A stretch of DNA of 64,000 nt from positions 2,409,011-2,473,010 of the forward strand of contig VXAY01004360.1 of the NCBI GenBank assembly GCA_013399855.1. Direction: 5' to 3'. Source of the DNA: Oxyruncus cristatus. Lineage: Eukaryota; Chordata; Aves; Passeriformes; Cotingidae. Shown in pieces: positions 24,801 through 38,585 of this stretch (its first letter is position 1; each line of letters starts with the position of its first letter). Under the pieces are notes generated by a model that saw only the letters and a program-made list of their open reading frames with translations, was not told the DNA's origin and ran no database searches. The position numbers and the translations under genes were made by a program.

Positions 24801-27800
24801 TCACCCACTGAGTATTATCATCACAGAGGCTGGAGTCTGAATGTGGTTAATGCTTTCTTAGCCACAGATCATTAGTAACCAATTCCACTTTCCACTGTCT
24901 CAATTGTTTTTATACAATACAAGACTCCTTTTTTTCCTCTCCCCTCCCTCTTCTTTCTTCCTTCTTTTTCAATCTTCTTGTGGTAAAACAGTCCTGCCTG
25001 AAAGCAATAAGCTTCTTTCAGAACTTAAAACCCTAATGGCAGGCATTTGGAAAAGAAGCTCTAAAGGTACCATTATTCTTCACTTTGGCTCCACTTCTGG
25101 CTTGCTGTCTACATGCATAATGCTGAGCTTTTTCCCACAAAAATAGCAGTCCTCAGACAGCCACAAATCCATGTTAACTGCTTGAGTTATTTATTCCTGG
25201 AGGAAGCTAGCAAAGTGAGAAGTCTTAGGATATTTGGGAGGCCACCATGAAGTCAGTGAGCACTCAGCTATGTATGTGAGGAATATAAACAAAGCAATGA
25301 CTTGGGTAATTGTACCCACCAGGAACAGCTATTCATGCTTTTGGGGTATTCCCACTCTGCTTGTGATGTTCTCTCCTCCTTCTCTACCAAAGCTTTTCTG
25401 GTTCATAGACCCTCTTTTCACAGTTCTGCCTCTCAGTGTTCACACCAGGCCTGAAACAAGATTGCAGCTTGTCATTGCTTTTCCTTTTTCTATGGGGCTG
25501 TAGTGTTCAGAGCAGGAAAAATCAGGGGTCTACTCCCAGTCCTGTTACTTAATTCTCTCTGCAAATTCCAGCCATTCATTAGCTACTGATTGGCAGCTGT
25601 GAGAAAGTGGTCTGCACCTCTGGCAGTGGGCTGCTGGCTGGGATAGGCAGCATCTCTCAATACAATGCTGGAGAACAGCAGGACATCAACACCAAAGGGG
25701 AACATGCTATTGCCCAGGGCCTGCCAAACCAACAGGCCATAAAGTTTTGCCCACAGGACATATATTTGGAAGTCTCTACACAGAAGTGTGGATTGAATTT
25801 GGGAGTCAATTTGTGGCTGCAACAGACAGCAGGGGACCCAGAAACAAAGAAACCTAGGGGATTACCCAGATGGTGAGTCCCACTTCTACTGCTGTCCTAG
25901 AGAGAGTAAAGAGCAAATGGCAGGGTCCACCCGTCCCAACCATAGGTAAAGCTCTCAGGTTGTTAGTCCCAGGCAGAGACGGGACTCTACCATGCCTCAC
26001 TGCTATCAGTCCAGCAGGCACCTTAGGATACATGAAGGACCTGTTGTTCACAGCAACACTCTTCCACTGGGATTGTGGGCACACGGTAAGATGTTGCCTC
26101 CTTCGCAGCTGGTGTACCAGTCAGTGCTAGGACAGATTCCTGGGGCCAGTCCATTCTCTGTCACCAGGGAGGAACCAACACATTTTTATTTGCTGAGTAG
26201 CGGCAACCCTCCAGAGAGCATAGAGGGGGAAAAAAAATGGGAGCTAAATGTCAGTGTCTTTCCTCACGCTCTGTGCAGAAAAAACCTCCCACAAGGCTTT
26301 GGGTCCAACTGCAGAGTCCTCAAGCCTACAACTCAGAGATCCTCATGCCTTAAGCCCAGCATAACCCACCAGAAAACAAGTGGTGGACCACTGCAGTGGG
26401 GCATTAGTAGCTGTTTGACTTGCAATCCACCACTGAATGAGAGAAACTGTGCAAAAAAAAAAGGCAAATACCTCCACACCCTGGCAATCAGCAGGGCAGC
26501 ACCTGGGGAGGGCTAGGCTGTTTGGCTGTAGAGCCAGGGGTATTCCCCAGCCCTGAGCACTTGGCACATGGTTACTGTCCATCCCCAAGCCACCGCTCTC
26601 TGCCGTTGCCATAAACAGCCATCTCCGTGTACAGGGGGAATGAGATTCTTTGCAGCCTTCGCACAGCTGCCAGGTGCCAGGCAGAGGAGTGGGACAGTCC
26701 TCTCCAGCTGCCAGAAGGATGCAGTGAGAGGCAGGCAGGAGCACAGGGATCTGGCAGAGGCACGGGGCCGAAATCCTGCCCACCTGCCAGGGTGCGACAC
26801 CAGCTGCAGCCCAACAAGGGCCCTATTAATCCTGCCCATGAGGTGGGTTTCTCTGCCTCCTAACTGAGATCTCATGAAGAAATTTTCATCTGTGGTTTGC
26901 TAAGGGTTTCCTCCCCAAAGACTCATGATTTAATTGCTGTTATTATCTTCATAAGGCTGCCCAGAGTGTTTTTCCAGTGGTTATTTAAAGCTTATCTAAG
27001 AGATACTGATAGCAGTGGAATGCCTGGTTAAAACTTCAGTCCTGATATGTCAGTAGCAGAGTGTGGTAAAAATAGTAGGTCTCTTAAATCAATCATCATC
27101 TTTCTCTAATTCATTGTATTGTTGTATTTTTGGATCCATGAATAGCATGCACAGCACATCTTTACAAAAGAAATGCAGTTAAAAGCTGTATGAACAGACA
27201 ACTGCAGACTGAGTTACTGTCAATCTTTTCGGGAAAAAAAAAAAAAACCTTGGCAAGGAATAAAAATTATACATTATAATTTTGATGAAGAACCTTGCTG
27301 TAGAAAGAAAACTCCCCAAATATGTCCCTAAAATGTTGTACATATTGCTGATGAAAAAAATTATTTAAAAATCCCTTGAACTGTAACAGCTTCAAAAACA
27401 ACATCATGGATAATATGAATGTTTGGTGGGAACAAAACTGCACAGGATATCATTAGGTATATAGTCTATACATATTTTTTCTATCCTCATTTGCCACAGA
27501 GAGAAAAGATAGAAGCACACAAGTGATGAAATGTGTTTTAAAAAGATGGAAGAATTTTTTATTTAATGCAAATCCCTTGTTTCATCATATTGCTACTGAC
27601 TCATGCATAAAGGCTTAGAAATCTACGGAGGGAGATGAGACATCTCAGAAGCAGATATGAGCAAATAGTTGACTATAGGATAGTTGATTTATCTTTAGAA
27701 CAACTCTGTTATTTTATTTAAAGAAATTATTTGCAAATAGGTTATTCTTACTATGAATTTATTCCTATTTGTTCCTAATTGCTTCAGGGATTGTTTCTGA

Positions 27801-27856
27801 AAACAAATTTTAGACAATGAATTTATAGACTGACCATTCAAAATGCTTAGCTGTGT
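21871..27856. other. Unique noncoding sequence
   Basis: No supportable gene is present. Reading frames are mostly under 100 codons, except in the GC-richer patch listed at 25992-26875. A 14-base A run lies at 27234-27247. No interspersed repeat is recognised. Confidence 0.55.
25992..26875. other. GC-richer patch with overlapping open frames, not called coding
   Basis: This patch carries at least seven overlapping open frames on both strands, including 174 codons at 25992-26516 (+), 146 codons at 26343-26783 (-) and 120 codons at 26513-26875 (-). High GC lowers stop-codon frequency, which explains long frames in several phases at once. None of the translations shows a recognisable domain, signal peptide or repeat. 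An unannotated lncRNA exon is possible but nothing here demonstrates it. Confidence 0.4.
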
Positions 27857-27872
27857 TGCCAATTAATTGGCA
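27857..27872. promoter_or_regulatory. Perfect 16-bp palindrome with TAATTA core
   Basis: TGCCAATTAATTGGCA reads the same on both strands. The centre holds overlapping homeodomain-type ATTA sites, and each arm holds a TGCCAA/TTGGCA half-site of nuclear factor I type. Two homeodomain or NFI-like subunits could bind symmetrically. Binding is inference from motif shape only. Confidence 0.35.
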
Positions 27873-30800
27873 TTAAAAGTCGTATGTATTTTCTCTACTT
27901 TGTAACTCACTCCCTGATTTGCAAAGTCCAAAAATGTATCCACCGGAGTTTGGAATCTCTCAGGTTCACTTTGGATAAAGTTAAGGAATAAATTGAGGAA
28001 TTAAATGTCACTTCATGTTTTTTCATGTCCTTCCACACAATCACCAAACCCCCTTGTCACCCAGCCTGTTATCTGCAGTCCAATCCCCAAGCAGTTCATT
28101 CCTTTATAACTCATCCCAGGAAAAGAGGCACATCACATTTATGGACTAGTGACTTTTACTTCTCTTTTCCCCTTAAGTTCTTCTGAAGTCATTTGCCTTG
28201 GTGAGCACCTGTCTGCCAAGGATGCAACCTAACTGTACTCTGGCATGTTTAATTACCCCAGTGCCTGGGCCAGAGCTTTGGAATAACATCTCTAGAGAGA
28301 GACATTGCTGTAATATCTGGTATACAGAAGCAAGTATCACAGAAACATTTTTCCCCATGGAGCAGTTTCACTACCCTGCCAAATCCTTTGAAGCCAGGAA
28401 AATGTCTATGCCACAAAACTAAGAGAGACTGATACTATGAGAGCATCAAATCTGGGCTCATTACAGTCTACATCTTACCCCAGAATCATTCTTCACACAG
28501 GGTCCCCATGCTTTGTCCTGGCAATGGAATATGGTGAGGAGGTGAAACTGGGAAGCAAGGCAGGACGTGAGATTAACGTTACAAGAGCCCACACATCACC
28601 ATCCTTTGTGAAGCATGGCATATGTAACCCACAATAACTTTGGGAAGGGACTGGAAAATTCACTGATCCCAGATAAACCCATGGCATCCCTCCTTGAAGA
28701 GGGATTTGGGATTTCACATCATTAAATGAGGAAAAGAATTCTTTCTACCAAGAAATAGATTCCTCTTCTAGTACATTGAAACAATCAGGTAATTTCCATC
28801 TCCTTCCCTGCAAAATGAATCTCTCAATAGGTCAGTTTCTGCAAGGGCCATTGTTTTCTCAGGCACGTCAAAAGTCGTTTTGCTGAGCCACCATATTCTC
28901 CGAGTACCCAAGCATCTCTAGCACCTGACTGTTCTACACTGCAGCGTAGGGCTTGGACATGTTTCAAGTTGACATTTTAGATTGCATAACTCCTGGCACA
29001 GCACTGCAAAGATGTCTCCTCCCATTGCATCAGAGAGTGACCCGCTGTGGCAAAGGCTATTACTTCTTTTCAGACTGTTGAGTCTGTGGTGCCTCATCGA
29101 ATTATACAGATTCCAAGGGCAGAGAAAGTAACTGCTGCATGCTCCAGGCTCTGAACTTTTCAGGGCAACACATCTGGAGAGCCTTCATCTACATATGCGG
29201 CTCTAACGCCACATCTCCTTGGTGAACACTGCGTGCATTGAATTCTGCTAACGTAGGATGACAGACAAGTAACAATAGGAGCTACATTGACTCAGTGCTT
29301 GTCTCATCCTAAAATAAAATACTGTGTGATGGACTAGCCACAGCTGCACGCTTACAAAGAGCAGTCTGTGGCTTCTAAGCAAAGCAGCTGAGAAGTTAAA
29401 AAAAAAAAAAATTCTCAGCCTCCCCCTCCCCACTCATTTCCATACACTTTAGATCCAAGGCCAATATCTGATGACTAAACTAGGCATGCAACTAAGAGTG
29501 ACCTTATTTTTGGGGGGTACTGAGCATTGGTGTTGCCCAGGGACTTTACTCCTTCAAAACCATGTTTCAGAGGCTCAGTTCCCCTGAAAATCGGACACAT
29601 TTGAGCAGGTGCCTTAGCATTAGGATTTTTAATGGCTCGATTTAATTTGTTCTTCTGGAAACTGCTTAATTTGAGAGTAAAGACAAATGAATACTGAATA
29701 AAAATCATTCAAAAAATCAAAACATTGGATGTCTGGTTTCTGTAGCATTAACCACACTGAGTACCACTGAGGTGACAGTAGTGGCAGGCTGTCCAGTGCT
29801 AGGACCGCTTTCCCATCAACGTGGCACAGACCAAGTGCTACAGTGGGTAGTACTAGTACAGAGGGTAAAAGATGACTGATCACATTTGACTCTCAGAAAG
29901 CCTTTTTTGAGCAGTACCCTCACTTATTCAGGTAGCTCACTGTCACTGAAGATGGCAGCTTTTCTAGTCAGGGTTGATCATTCAAGAGTCCAAAGACACA
30001 AATGAGCAAACTTCCAGTGGCCTCTGGATCTGTCTGAGGCAGAGACGGTGATGCTGAACACAAAGGGTGAATTGCAGTTATCTACCATCTTTTCCTCCAC
30101 CTCACTTTGCATGGTGCTTATGGCAAAGGTGACAGGAACTTTTGCTACTGCTTACCTTCAAGGGATTTGAAGAGAGTTCTTAACTGTTTAAAGAAAGCTT
30201 AAAAAATTGTAGTTCTAAAGCAACTTCTCAAGGCTGGTTACTGAAGGTTATACAGGGCTAGGTGTGAAGCTGTATAATCCTGTTTTTCAAATGTCAGCAG
30301 GAAAAGAGTAAAATTCTCCTTTTGGCTTTCTCCAAGCCCTGAGTAATCTGAAACAGCACAAATCAATATGTTCTTGAGACAGCATTCTATGGAAAATGTA
30401 AATCGTAATGTTATCTGATATTTGGGTTGTACAACCTCAAGAAAATTGCAGAAACTATAATCCTGGGCTGTGAATCACTGCTGCGGATCTAATCACTACC
30501 AGTCTGTCCATCAGCTCTGCCATCTGCAAAGCAGTGGAAGTATGGATTACACAGCTTGTACTTTTCTCCACTAACATGCCCTGGTGGTAAGAAACTGTAG
30601 GGTGACCAAACAGTTAATCAGAAGCAAACCCTCACAGCTGGTTTCAATCTCCTGTGTGCAGATTTCCTCACCCCTCCGATGAGAGCAGGTTCAGGTGTTC
30701 CAAGCCAGCACACTTTTACTTTTTAGAGCAGAAACCACTCAGGGGAGCACACTGTTTAGGGGCTATGATTAGAAGTAAGCTTGCTAATGCAACAAATGTT

Positions 30801-32438
30801 CAAGCAGACAACACAAACCGACAGATGCCAAATTTGAAGCCTGATAACAGAACAAAGACCTCCCTCCTGAAATGAGGGCCAGGGTTGCAGAGCCCAGACA
30901 GAAACACATACCAGCTGGCCAGCCATGCAGAATGAAACCTTCCAAAGACTGGTTTCATCATAGCAGCAGCTGACCCATCTCGATTGACAGGACGGCAGAT
31001 GAGAGGGATCATTCCTGGGGTTCCTCTCTCCCTCAGTCTCAGTCAACATGAACCACCACTTTAGCCATGAGAGCCTGTGATATGTGTTTGCCTGGCACAA
31101 ACTCATGTTCATGAGGAGTCAGACCTATTGTTTGGCACAGTCTGCCACAAGGCAAGAAAAAAATCCCATTTCAAGCTGGCAGAAACCAGTGAAGTCAAGA
31201 TTTCCACATGCCAAAGTAAGCATTGAGCAAGTCTTCAGCTGCCTAGGGAAAGCAGGTAGGTCTGCCCTGCTTCTGCTGGGATTGAGTGGTGCTTAGACAC
31301 ATGGCCATTACCCCACAGTGATAAACGCATCTGACATCACACGTCTGCATTAACATCTCCATCACTGCTGCCACAATTTTAGGCTGTACTTTTGTCAGCA
31401 GAGACACAGGTCTGAATAGTTGTGCCTGTACTTCGTTAGTGCCTTCATAAGCCTTTCTAAGCAGACCCCCCATAGACATTTTGGTAGTTCAAAGAAGGAA
31501 GTCCCACAGCCTGTGTGCAATACAAGACAGGAATGCAGAAGGTCCTGGGAAGAAAGGAAAGGCGTAGAATCAGAGAGGACTTTCTTGTAAGTTGAGGACT
31601 TTGAAGAGAGAAATGCAATGAAAGCCTCTGATGTTAACTCTTCTTCAGAAGGCTTGCAGGCTTCTCCAAGCCCACCCAGGCTGCTGATCTGAACAGAGCA
31701 CCCTGAAAAGTCCTTGCAAAGCAAGTGACAGGATAAAGGTGGATACAAGAGGAGAGGATGTCTGAGAGAGACCCATAAGCAAGGGAGTGACTGTCAGCTG
31801 GGGAGTCCAATTCTATATAACAGCTCTAATAAAATCAGGAGAGTTACCCAAAGACCTTGCAGAAATCAGAATTTCAGCATCCACATGCTTTTTGGTCTGC
31901 CCAAGTGCTATGCTATATACAACTTGCCCACTCTTCTCAGAAGACCCACACATTTTAAATGGTTCTGTAATTATATTTGTTTGTAGTAGCAGACAGTTTA
32001 AAAAAGAATATCAGGCAAGCCAAGAGAACAAACTTTTCCTGGACAGTTTCCCATCCCTGTTATTTTCATTAGAAAACCGGGTGCACCAAGACTACAGCTG
32101 TTTGCCTGATTCAGGAAACAAGTAGTTTGTTATTACAGTTATTTCTGACAATTTAGGCCATTACTGCACTGAAACATAAAGAATTCTTATTTCACCTTAA
32201 GTACTAGTCTACAGATTCAAAATGCAAGTGCTAAGTCTTAATCTACAGGGTGTCCCACCTGACTGACTAGGAAATAAATCCAAACAGAGCACAGCAAAAA
32301 ATTACAATAAGTTGCCTGCATCACTTCAGGCCATATTCATCAAGTGATGGCTTATGAGTGCTGCATACTGAAAACACACAGGAGCTGGGTATTATGAATT
32401 CTAAGCCACTGCCCATCCCTTTACGACACAAGTTCCTT

Positions 32439-32465
32439 AAAAAAAAAAAAAAACAAAAAAAAAAA
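32439..32465 (+). repeat. Poly(A) run
   Basis: Twenty-seven bases are all A except one C. No retrotransposon body is recognised upstream, so this is classed as a simple homopolymer. Confidence 0.8.
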
Positions 32466-32742
32466 CAGATACTTGGCTGCTGTCAATTAGCAGAGTCTTA
32501 TTCAAGCTGACGCTGAATTAAACAGGCTAAAGATGTGTGCCCTGACTCAAGCAGAACAATCTCTCCCCCACAATTAAAGCAGAAAAGCTTGTCTTTGTTT
32601 AAATATTCAATTCCACAAAGGCTTTAAAATCCACACACTTACAAATGTGGAGAATTTTGTTGGCATTGGTGTAGGCTGTGTACACCAGATCTGGGGACAT
32701 TTATGTAAATAGCTCCTAAGAAGAGTGTACAAAAAATTGGGG

Positions 32743-32743
32743 N
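32743..32743. other. Undetermined base (N)
   Basis: This is the only N in the window. It follows AAAAAATTGGGG and lies in a homopolymer-rich spot, which suggests a base-calling or consensus ambiguity. Confidence 0.95.
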
Positions 32744-34992
32744 TTTGTGGCCATGATTCTTGTCTCTCGCTCCACATTTGGGTCTTAATCACTTTACACA
32801 CCCAAAAGCTGCTCTGTGGCATCCATTAATTTTTGAGGAAAAAAATGGGAATCAGCATGCTTAAAATCATCATTTTTAAACTATAGGATGCTCCCACCAC
32901 ACCGCCACAGTACTTCTCTGTGCAGCTCCCCAGTTATCATTCATGTACCCACTCTTCCTTGTTGCCACCTTATAACACTTCTACTTGTAGGGCAAGGTAG
33001 CAGCTCTCAGACAATCGAGGAAGCTGTGAAGAAAAGGGTAAAGTGGGACTGTTTTCCATATTTCAGACTAAAAATCTACATGATTTATTAAAAAAAGAAC
33101 AGGCAGGTTAGTAAGTCTGTCCTTTACCACAGGATGCAGGATTTCAGGCTAAAATATGGGAAACCCCATAGTAAATGACAAGTCTGTCAACCCTAGGAGC
33201 TCACTCATAAAGTGCATTATTCTGTGCAGTCACAGAGGTTTCCTAGACTACTCATTTTCACATGAGCTGATAGCTCAAGGGGATGTTCAGACAGTGCTTG
33301 ATGCCTTTGAACCTGACCTACAACCAGCCAATGTCAGTTCAAACCTGACCGTTGGCAGAAAGCACAGAAAAAAGGAAAGAAGAGCAAGGCGTGTTGTCAT
33401 GGTCTGCCTCTGTCAAAGGAGTTTGTAGTTTGAGAGAAATCAAACCACCAGAGCAGAAAGCTCAGATGGCACTGAAGCTAAATAAATAGCATGTGTGCCG
33501 GGGACAGGGGAAAAGTTCAGAGCTATGCAGGGAGGTAGAGAAGGACTGGGAAAAGGGTAATGGGGTGGCAGAGGACGAGAAAAGGGACAAGACTTGGAGA
33601 GACACAGCTTTGCTCCAAGCCCTAACGAGGTCCAAGGCAAGAGTGGCTCCCTCTTCTCTGTACCTCTTCTTCATTCTCAGTGGGATCTGGGCAACCTTTG
33701 CCCAGAGTCCCATCTAGTGAGGATGGTGACTGTCATTCCTCATGGGAGCCAGCAGTAAGGCAGCCCTTTCTGCCTTCCTGGTAGCTTCTGCAAAACACAA
33801 AGTGCAAGACTGAGTATGCACTGGGTCAGTGCTTAGCACAGCATCCCAAGCACTGACAATGGGTTGGGAAGGGAGGCACTATAGACTGAGACGAATGGCT
33901 GTTCCCACATCCCACATCTCCTGTGTCTCTACAGAGGAAATTTTCATTCAGCAGAGTGTACAGCTCATGGAGGCAAACAGGTTAGTTCACACTCCTTCAA
34001 AAAATTCATTCTGCTGAAAGGTCAGGAATCCAAAATCTACACACTCAAATGGATTTCCTTGAAACTAATAGCACAACATAAATTTGCCATACAAATACAT
34101 GAACTTGCCATCACCTGAGTGATTTACAAAATGCATTCCTAAAAAACAAAAATAAAGAGTCTCCCTGGAGGTTGAAAGATTGTTTCTGGGGGCATTTCTT
34201 TGGAATCAAACTGGCTCCAGTTAAAACACATAGGCACTCAGTCCCACAACATCCATCATGCCTGGTCTGTGGTGCCTGTCACCTCCTTGGCAGACAATGA
34301 AGATAAGGGAGCTTGGCAAAGGCTTCAATTCTACAAGAAAGATAAGTCTCACACTGGGATGGAAAGCCCCTTGCAGGGTACCCACTGGGATTCTCTGGTT
34401 ATTTCCCCATGTCATCTAGGGAATGGAGTCTTGTTCCCATAGGCAGACCTGGCTGATTCACAGTCTCAGGATTTGGGAGTGACTAGCACAGAGGAGTCAT
34501 TCTTCACTCTACCCTATGCACGTGCTGGGACCTGGAAGGGTTCTGATGCCACCTTCTGCTGTGCTCAGAGATGGTCTGAGGGCAAGAGAGATGAAGCTGA
34601 AAACCATAAGAAGCCAGGCAGCATACATTAAAGACCTAGTCTCCCCATCCCCAGTGAGACAGGAACCAGACTAGAGCAGGTTGCTAGGCTGGCAAGGAGG
34701 GAATGTGATAAAGCAAGCCTGGTTGAAATTGGTGCAGGGAATTTCACAGATGGGTGACATACAAGGAATGCAAGATCTACTCATATGTGCAGTTAAATAA
34801 CCCCAGAAGCATGCAGAACTCTAGCAGGCAGCTGCCTTTGATGCATATATAGCAATAGGTGCCAGCTGACAAGGAGTTATTGGCTCCTAAAATACTCATG
34901 GATTAAAAAGACAGAAAAGAAAGTGAGCTAAAAGTCATAGCCAAGAGATATGCACCACAGAGGCTGGGGAAGGAAGAAGATTCGGATTCGCA

Positions 34993-35032
34993 TTTTTTTT
35001 CCTTTTTTTTTTTTTCTTTTTTTTTTTTTTTT
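34993..35032. repeat. T-rich homopolymer tract
   Basis: Forty bases are T except for two Cs together and one single C. It could be the reverse complement of a poly(A) tail, but no reversed element is recognised after it. Confidence 0.8.
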
Positions 35033-35416
35033 GGTTACATGGCTGTCACATTAAAATTTATGGAGCTAGACCTGCTATACGGTTCTCCTTCTCTCCACAC
35101 AATAGAGGACAAGACCTCAGCATGTATCACAGTGTTACCAGGTGCCAAAGAGTGGGGAAGAAGCACACAGAAGCCACGCAGCCCCTCCATCCCAGCCACA
35201 GCCATGTTTCAGCTGCTCCTGTAGCAAAGAGGCACAAAAGAGACTCAATTCCAATAAAAATATTTCTCTTGTATTAAAAGCAAAAAAACTGAATGGAGAC
35301 ACATCATAAAGTTGCTTACATCCAAGATGACCTTCCTACCTTGTTTAGTTCGGGGTCAATTTGAAGTAGCAATCTAAAAGGAAAACTTTCCATAACCTAT
35401 TGCCAACTACTTGAAT

Positions 35417-35600
35417 CAGTGATTTCCAAAATGTGGGCCTCAGACAGCTGGTTGGTCATGTGTGGCTGGCACTCCTCCTTTCTCGTTGCTATTTCAGCCT
35501 GAGCACTGCTAAAAATATACCAAATGGTTTCCTAATATTGCATTGTCATGTGATAACTAGTGTTGAAATGGGCACGTAAGAAAACCAAAGATGTGAGAGG
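35417..35600 (+). repeat. Possible hAT DNA-transposon terminus
   Basis: The segment begins CAGTGATTTCCAAAATGTGG, close to the terminal inverted repeat type CAGTGnTTCCCAAACTGTGG found in Charlie-like hAT elements. The next bases (GCTGGTTGGTCATG) also have the feel of such elements. No matching reverse terminus was found downstream, so it would be a one-ended relic. The right end is a guess. Confidence 0.35.
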
Positions 35601-38431
35601 TGGAAGAGTGGTGCTCCACGTCAGGAGATGGTAAAGGGAGCATGGATCACTTCAGGAGAATGTGATATGCAAAAAACAGATTCCCACTTCAGAAAAAAAA
35701 AAAAATATATATGCAAAACATGGGATGTACTGGAAAACTACATATTTTCAGTTAAGGCTGTTGAGAAGTGAGTAGTTTGGTTTTATGATTTGGTGGTGTT
35801 TTTATGTTTTCTTCTGTCTGTAACCTCATCTTATTCTGGGACTAGATACACTGTACCAAGGAATACGACTGCTCACCTAACAGGGTGAGTCCTGGGCCCC
35901 AGGGCGTGCGGTCAGACACCCAGTGGTACAGATATAACTTCAGGATATGCAACCAAACACCTGTGCCATATAAGCAATACACCACTTTGCCATTTGGGCA
36001 CCTGAGATTGTGCCGGGCAGTTGCAGAACAAGATGTATTTCACTTGTAGTTAAAACTGTCCACCAGCCTGCCAGTGCCCCAGACCTGCAGACCATTGCAT
36101 GACCCAAACATTTCTGACTCCTTCTGACCACAAGCTGCACGCCTACAGTGCTGAGGATGGGATGCAATGTGATGCAGCCATTTCAAGAAGCCTCTTGATC
36201 AATACAGGTCTTTAGGTCTTCCAGATCATTAAAACATGGGAAAATGCAAAAGCCAGCCTGAGCAGTTTTCATGACAGCATAAGTGGTTCTAAGAGGGGGG
36301 CATGGGAGTGTGTATATCTGTTAAAATAAGTTTAGAAAAAGGACGTGAACCAGTCAATCCTCAGTTTACCTTCCTCACTTACATTTGTTCTCCTTGACAA
36401 AAATGGGTGGCTCTGCTCTGAAGCCCCAGGGAGCTCAGAGCCTTACTCAGGCAGTCGATTTGGAGAACTACACTGTAACGCAGGCTGTAATGTCCACCAG
36501 ATCCCTGACAGTGGATTCCAGAGAGGACAGGATCCTTGGGAAGCCTGTGCAGTGATATCACCCACCTCCACATCAAGAAGGATCTGGGAGCCAGTTCCAA
36601 GAAGATCCAGGGCTGCAGGCAGGACAAATAAAGCTTGCACAGGCTTTTCAGCCAGGCAGCTGCATGCAGTTCAGCAGGAAACTCTCTGTACTCTGTGACC
36701 AGGTCACAGACATAAACAAAAGGGCACTGAGAGACTGAGTCAACAGCCGGTTCTCATGTCCATCTGTGTCATGTTCATGTCTCTAAAATCAAATGCTCAC
36801 AAGAGGAATTTGACATCACATGTGCATGCTGCAACATTTGCTATAAAGGGAACAGTAAAACATTTTAAAAAAATCATGCAGTTCCAAAAGTTTTACTGCT
36901 ACTAAAACAGTAGCTGAAGAATATGCTTTCAGCAAGCAGCAGACAGGAATTTAACTGTGCTGCTTACAATAATCCCCCTGAAATTTCTCTTTAAGAGAAC
37001 CACAGAGTGAAGGATTGAACTGGCCTATTCCTTTTAAGATAAATAAACTGATGGAAAAGAGCAGCTGAAGTTTAACAGTCATCTGAGAGGAGTGAGGGAA
37101 CACCACTTCTGGAAGAGACTTCACCTATCATACTGGATTTAGCTATTCAACTTCCCTTGAGAAGCACAGGTTTTTGAATCCTCATAAGGGTCTGACAAAG
37201 TTGTAAAGCAGAAAAAATCACTGTAAAAATGACAACAATGTGCTGTGCAGAGCAGTGGGAGCAGGCTCTCAGAAACCGTGATACCCAGCATTACCGCCCA
37301 CTTGCCTTCACAGCACAACAATGAAGGGAAGGAAACAGACTGGAAGGACATGGCGTGGAAGAATCTGTTAAATGCATTATCAAATGTAGTGCTGTAAGAC
37401 TGTTGTTTAATTTATCCAGATTTGTATTTCATTCTTGCAGGAATTCTCTTTCTGTTACCATTGAATGCATCACTATGAAAAATTTTGTTGACGCTGGAAA
37501 CAGCACACTTTAAATGAATGATAGGACTTTGCTTCCTTAACAAGGGAGAGGAAATGGTGTTGGATCACACCTTTGTTCCTCTCCTGACTTCAGTGACAGA
37601 CATAGCAGTAGGCAACAGCTTATCTAGCGTAATGAACAATTTTTCTCTGCTGCAGTAAGAACAATAGAGTCCTCTTTCTCCTCGTTGCTGTTGGAGGCCT
37701 GCACAATTTAGGAAAGCTTCCCAAGAAAATGAGAGGAAGAATATGATGGCAAATTGGGTTGGCTGAGTCAGCAGCATCTTGTGTTCGAGCAAGCCTACAC
37801 AGTGCTTCTGTGCAGAGGTGGGAGGATTTCCCTCTACCACATCCCTCTGTGGATTGAGCTGCAGAGAGCTTCCCTATAACAACACCCTCTTGCATATGGA
37901 ATTACAACTCATCTTTGTGATCAAAGCATAGGTTTAAAATCTGGCAGAAATTCTGGTTATGTGGAAAAGGACCTGAGTCTGTCAGATAGAGTAAGCATCT
38001 GATTTTCTTCTTGCTGTTAGAATGAGTTTCTATTTCCTAGCCTCAGAAACAGAGGAAGCGACGTGTTACCTAGGGCAGGAGATGGCTGGGGAAAGAAGGC
38101 AGCCTAGGCATCATGATGATCCAGAGCACCATTGCTTAAGTCTTGTGGAGAGAAAAAGAGGACCAGATGCTCAAATGGCTGGCCTGCATTTCTTGCTGAG
38201 GTCAGATTCAAATCAGGCTGGTTTACCTCTACAGGGAAGAAATCTGCAGTATATTACTGCTTCTGTGAGGGAACTGTCCTCTAAGCAGAGAAGCCAGCTC
38301 CCTGTAAATTATCTTGTACTTATCCCAAATGGGGGGACAGTCTTTCTGGGCACCCATAACCTGGCTGTGTATGAAATGGCCTGTTGGATCACATTACAAC
38401 AACTGTCAATCCCAAGACAGTTACAGACCGG
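35601..38431. other. Unique noncoding sequence
   Basis: A mixed A/AT run lies at 35693-35713. The frames at 36345-36698 (+, 117 codons) and 38022-38462 (+, 146 codons) are the longest. The second runs into the reversed MIR at its 3' end, and neither resembles a protein. No further structure is seen. Confidence 0.55.
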
Positions 38432-38585
38432 TCCCTTCATCAACAGAGGTTCTGAAATTTAGGAAGGACTTCAAGTGACCCGCCTAAGGTTACTGGCTGC
38501 CTTCATGTCAGCACCAAGATTGGAATACCAGACTAGCTGGCCTCAAGTCAAAGGTTTGGCCCCACCTATCCTATATATAGATTAT
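38432..38585 (-). repeat. MIR-type SINE, reverse orientation
   Basis: On the + strand, blocks appear in reversed-MIR order. 'caacagaggttctgaaattt' (for 'cagatgaggaaactgag') is followed by 'aagtgacccgcctaaggtta' (for 'aagtgacttgcccaaggtca'). 'agattggaataccaga' (for 'gggattcgaacccagg') follows, then a CAAAGGTTTGG-like tRNA-head remnant. The aagtgac/cctaaggt block is the most distinctive. Boundaries are approximate. Confidence 0.55.

Larger units (their letters stand above)
27873..35416. other. Unique noncoding sequence with homopolymer runs
   Basis: The reading frames (118 codons at most) overlap on both strands and show no protein family. A runs occur at 29398-29411 and 32439-32465, a T-rich tract at 34993-35032, and an undetermined base at 32743. 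I recognise no interspersed repeat. Confidence 0.55.

Noticed and set aside
26343..26867. Several overlapping open frames of 78-146 codons on both strands
   Set aside because: Simultaneous open frames in many phases reflect local GC content. No translation shows a domain, and no splice-bounded exon structure is evident.
38022..38462. 146-codon + strand frame as a possible exon
   Set aside because: Its 3' end enters the reversed MIR, and the rest shows no domain or convincing splice context.
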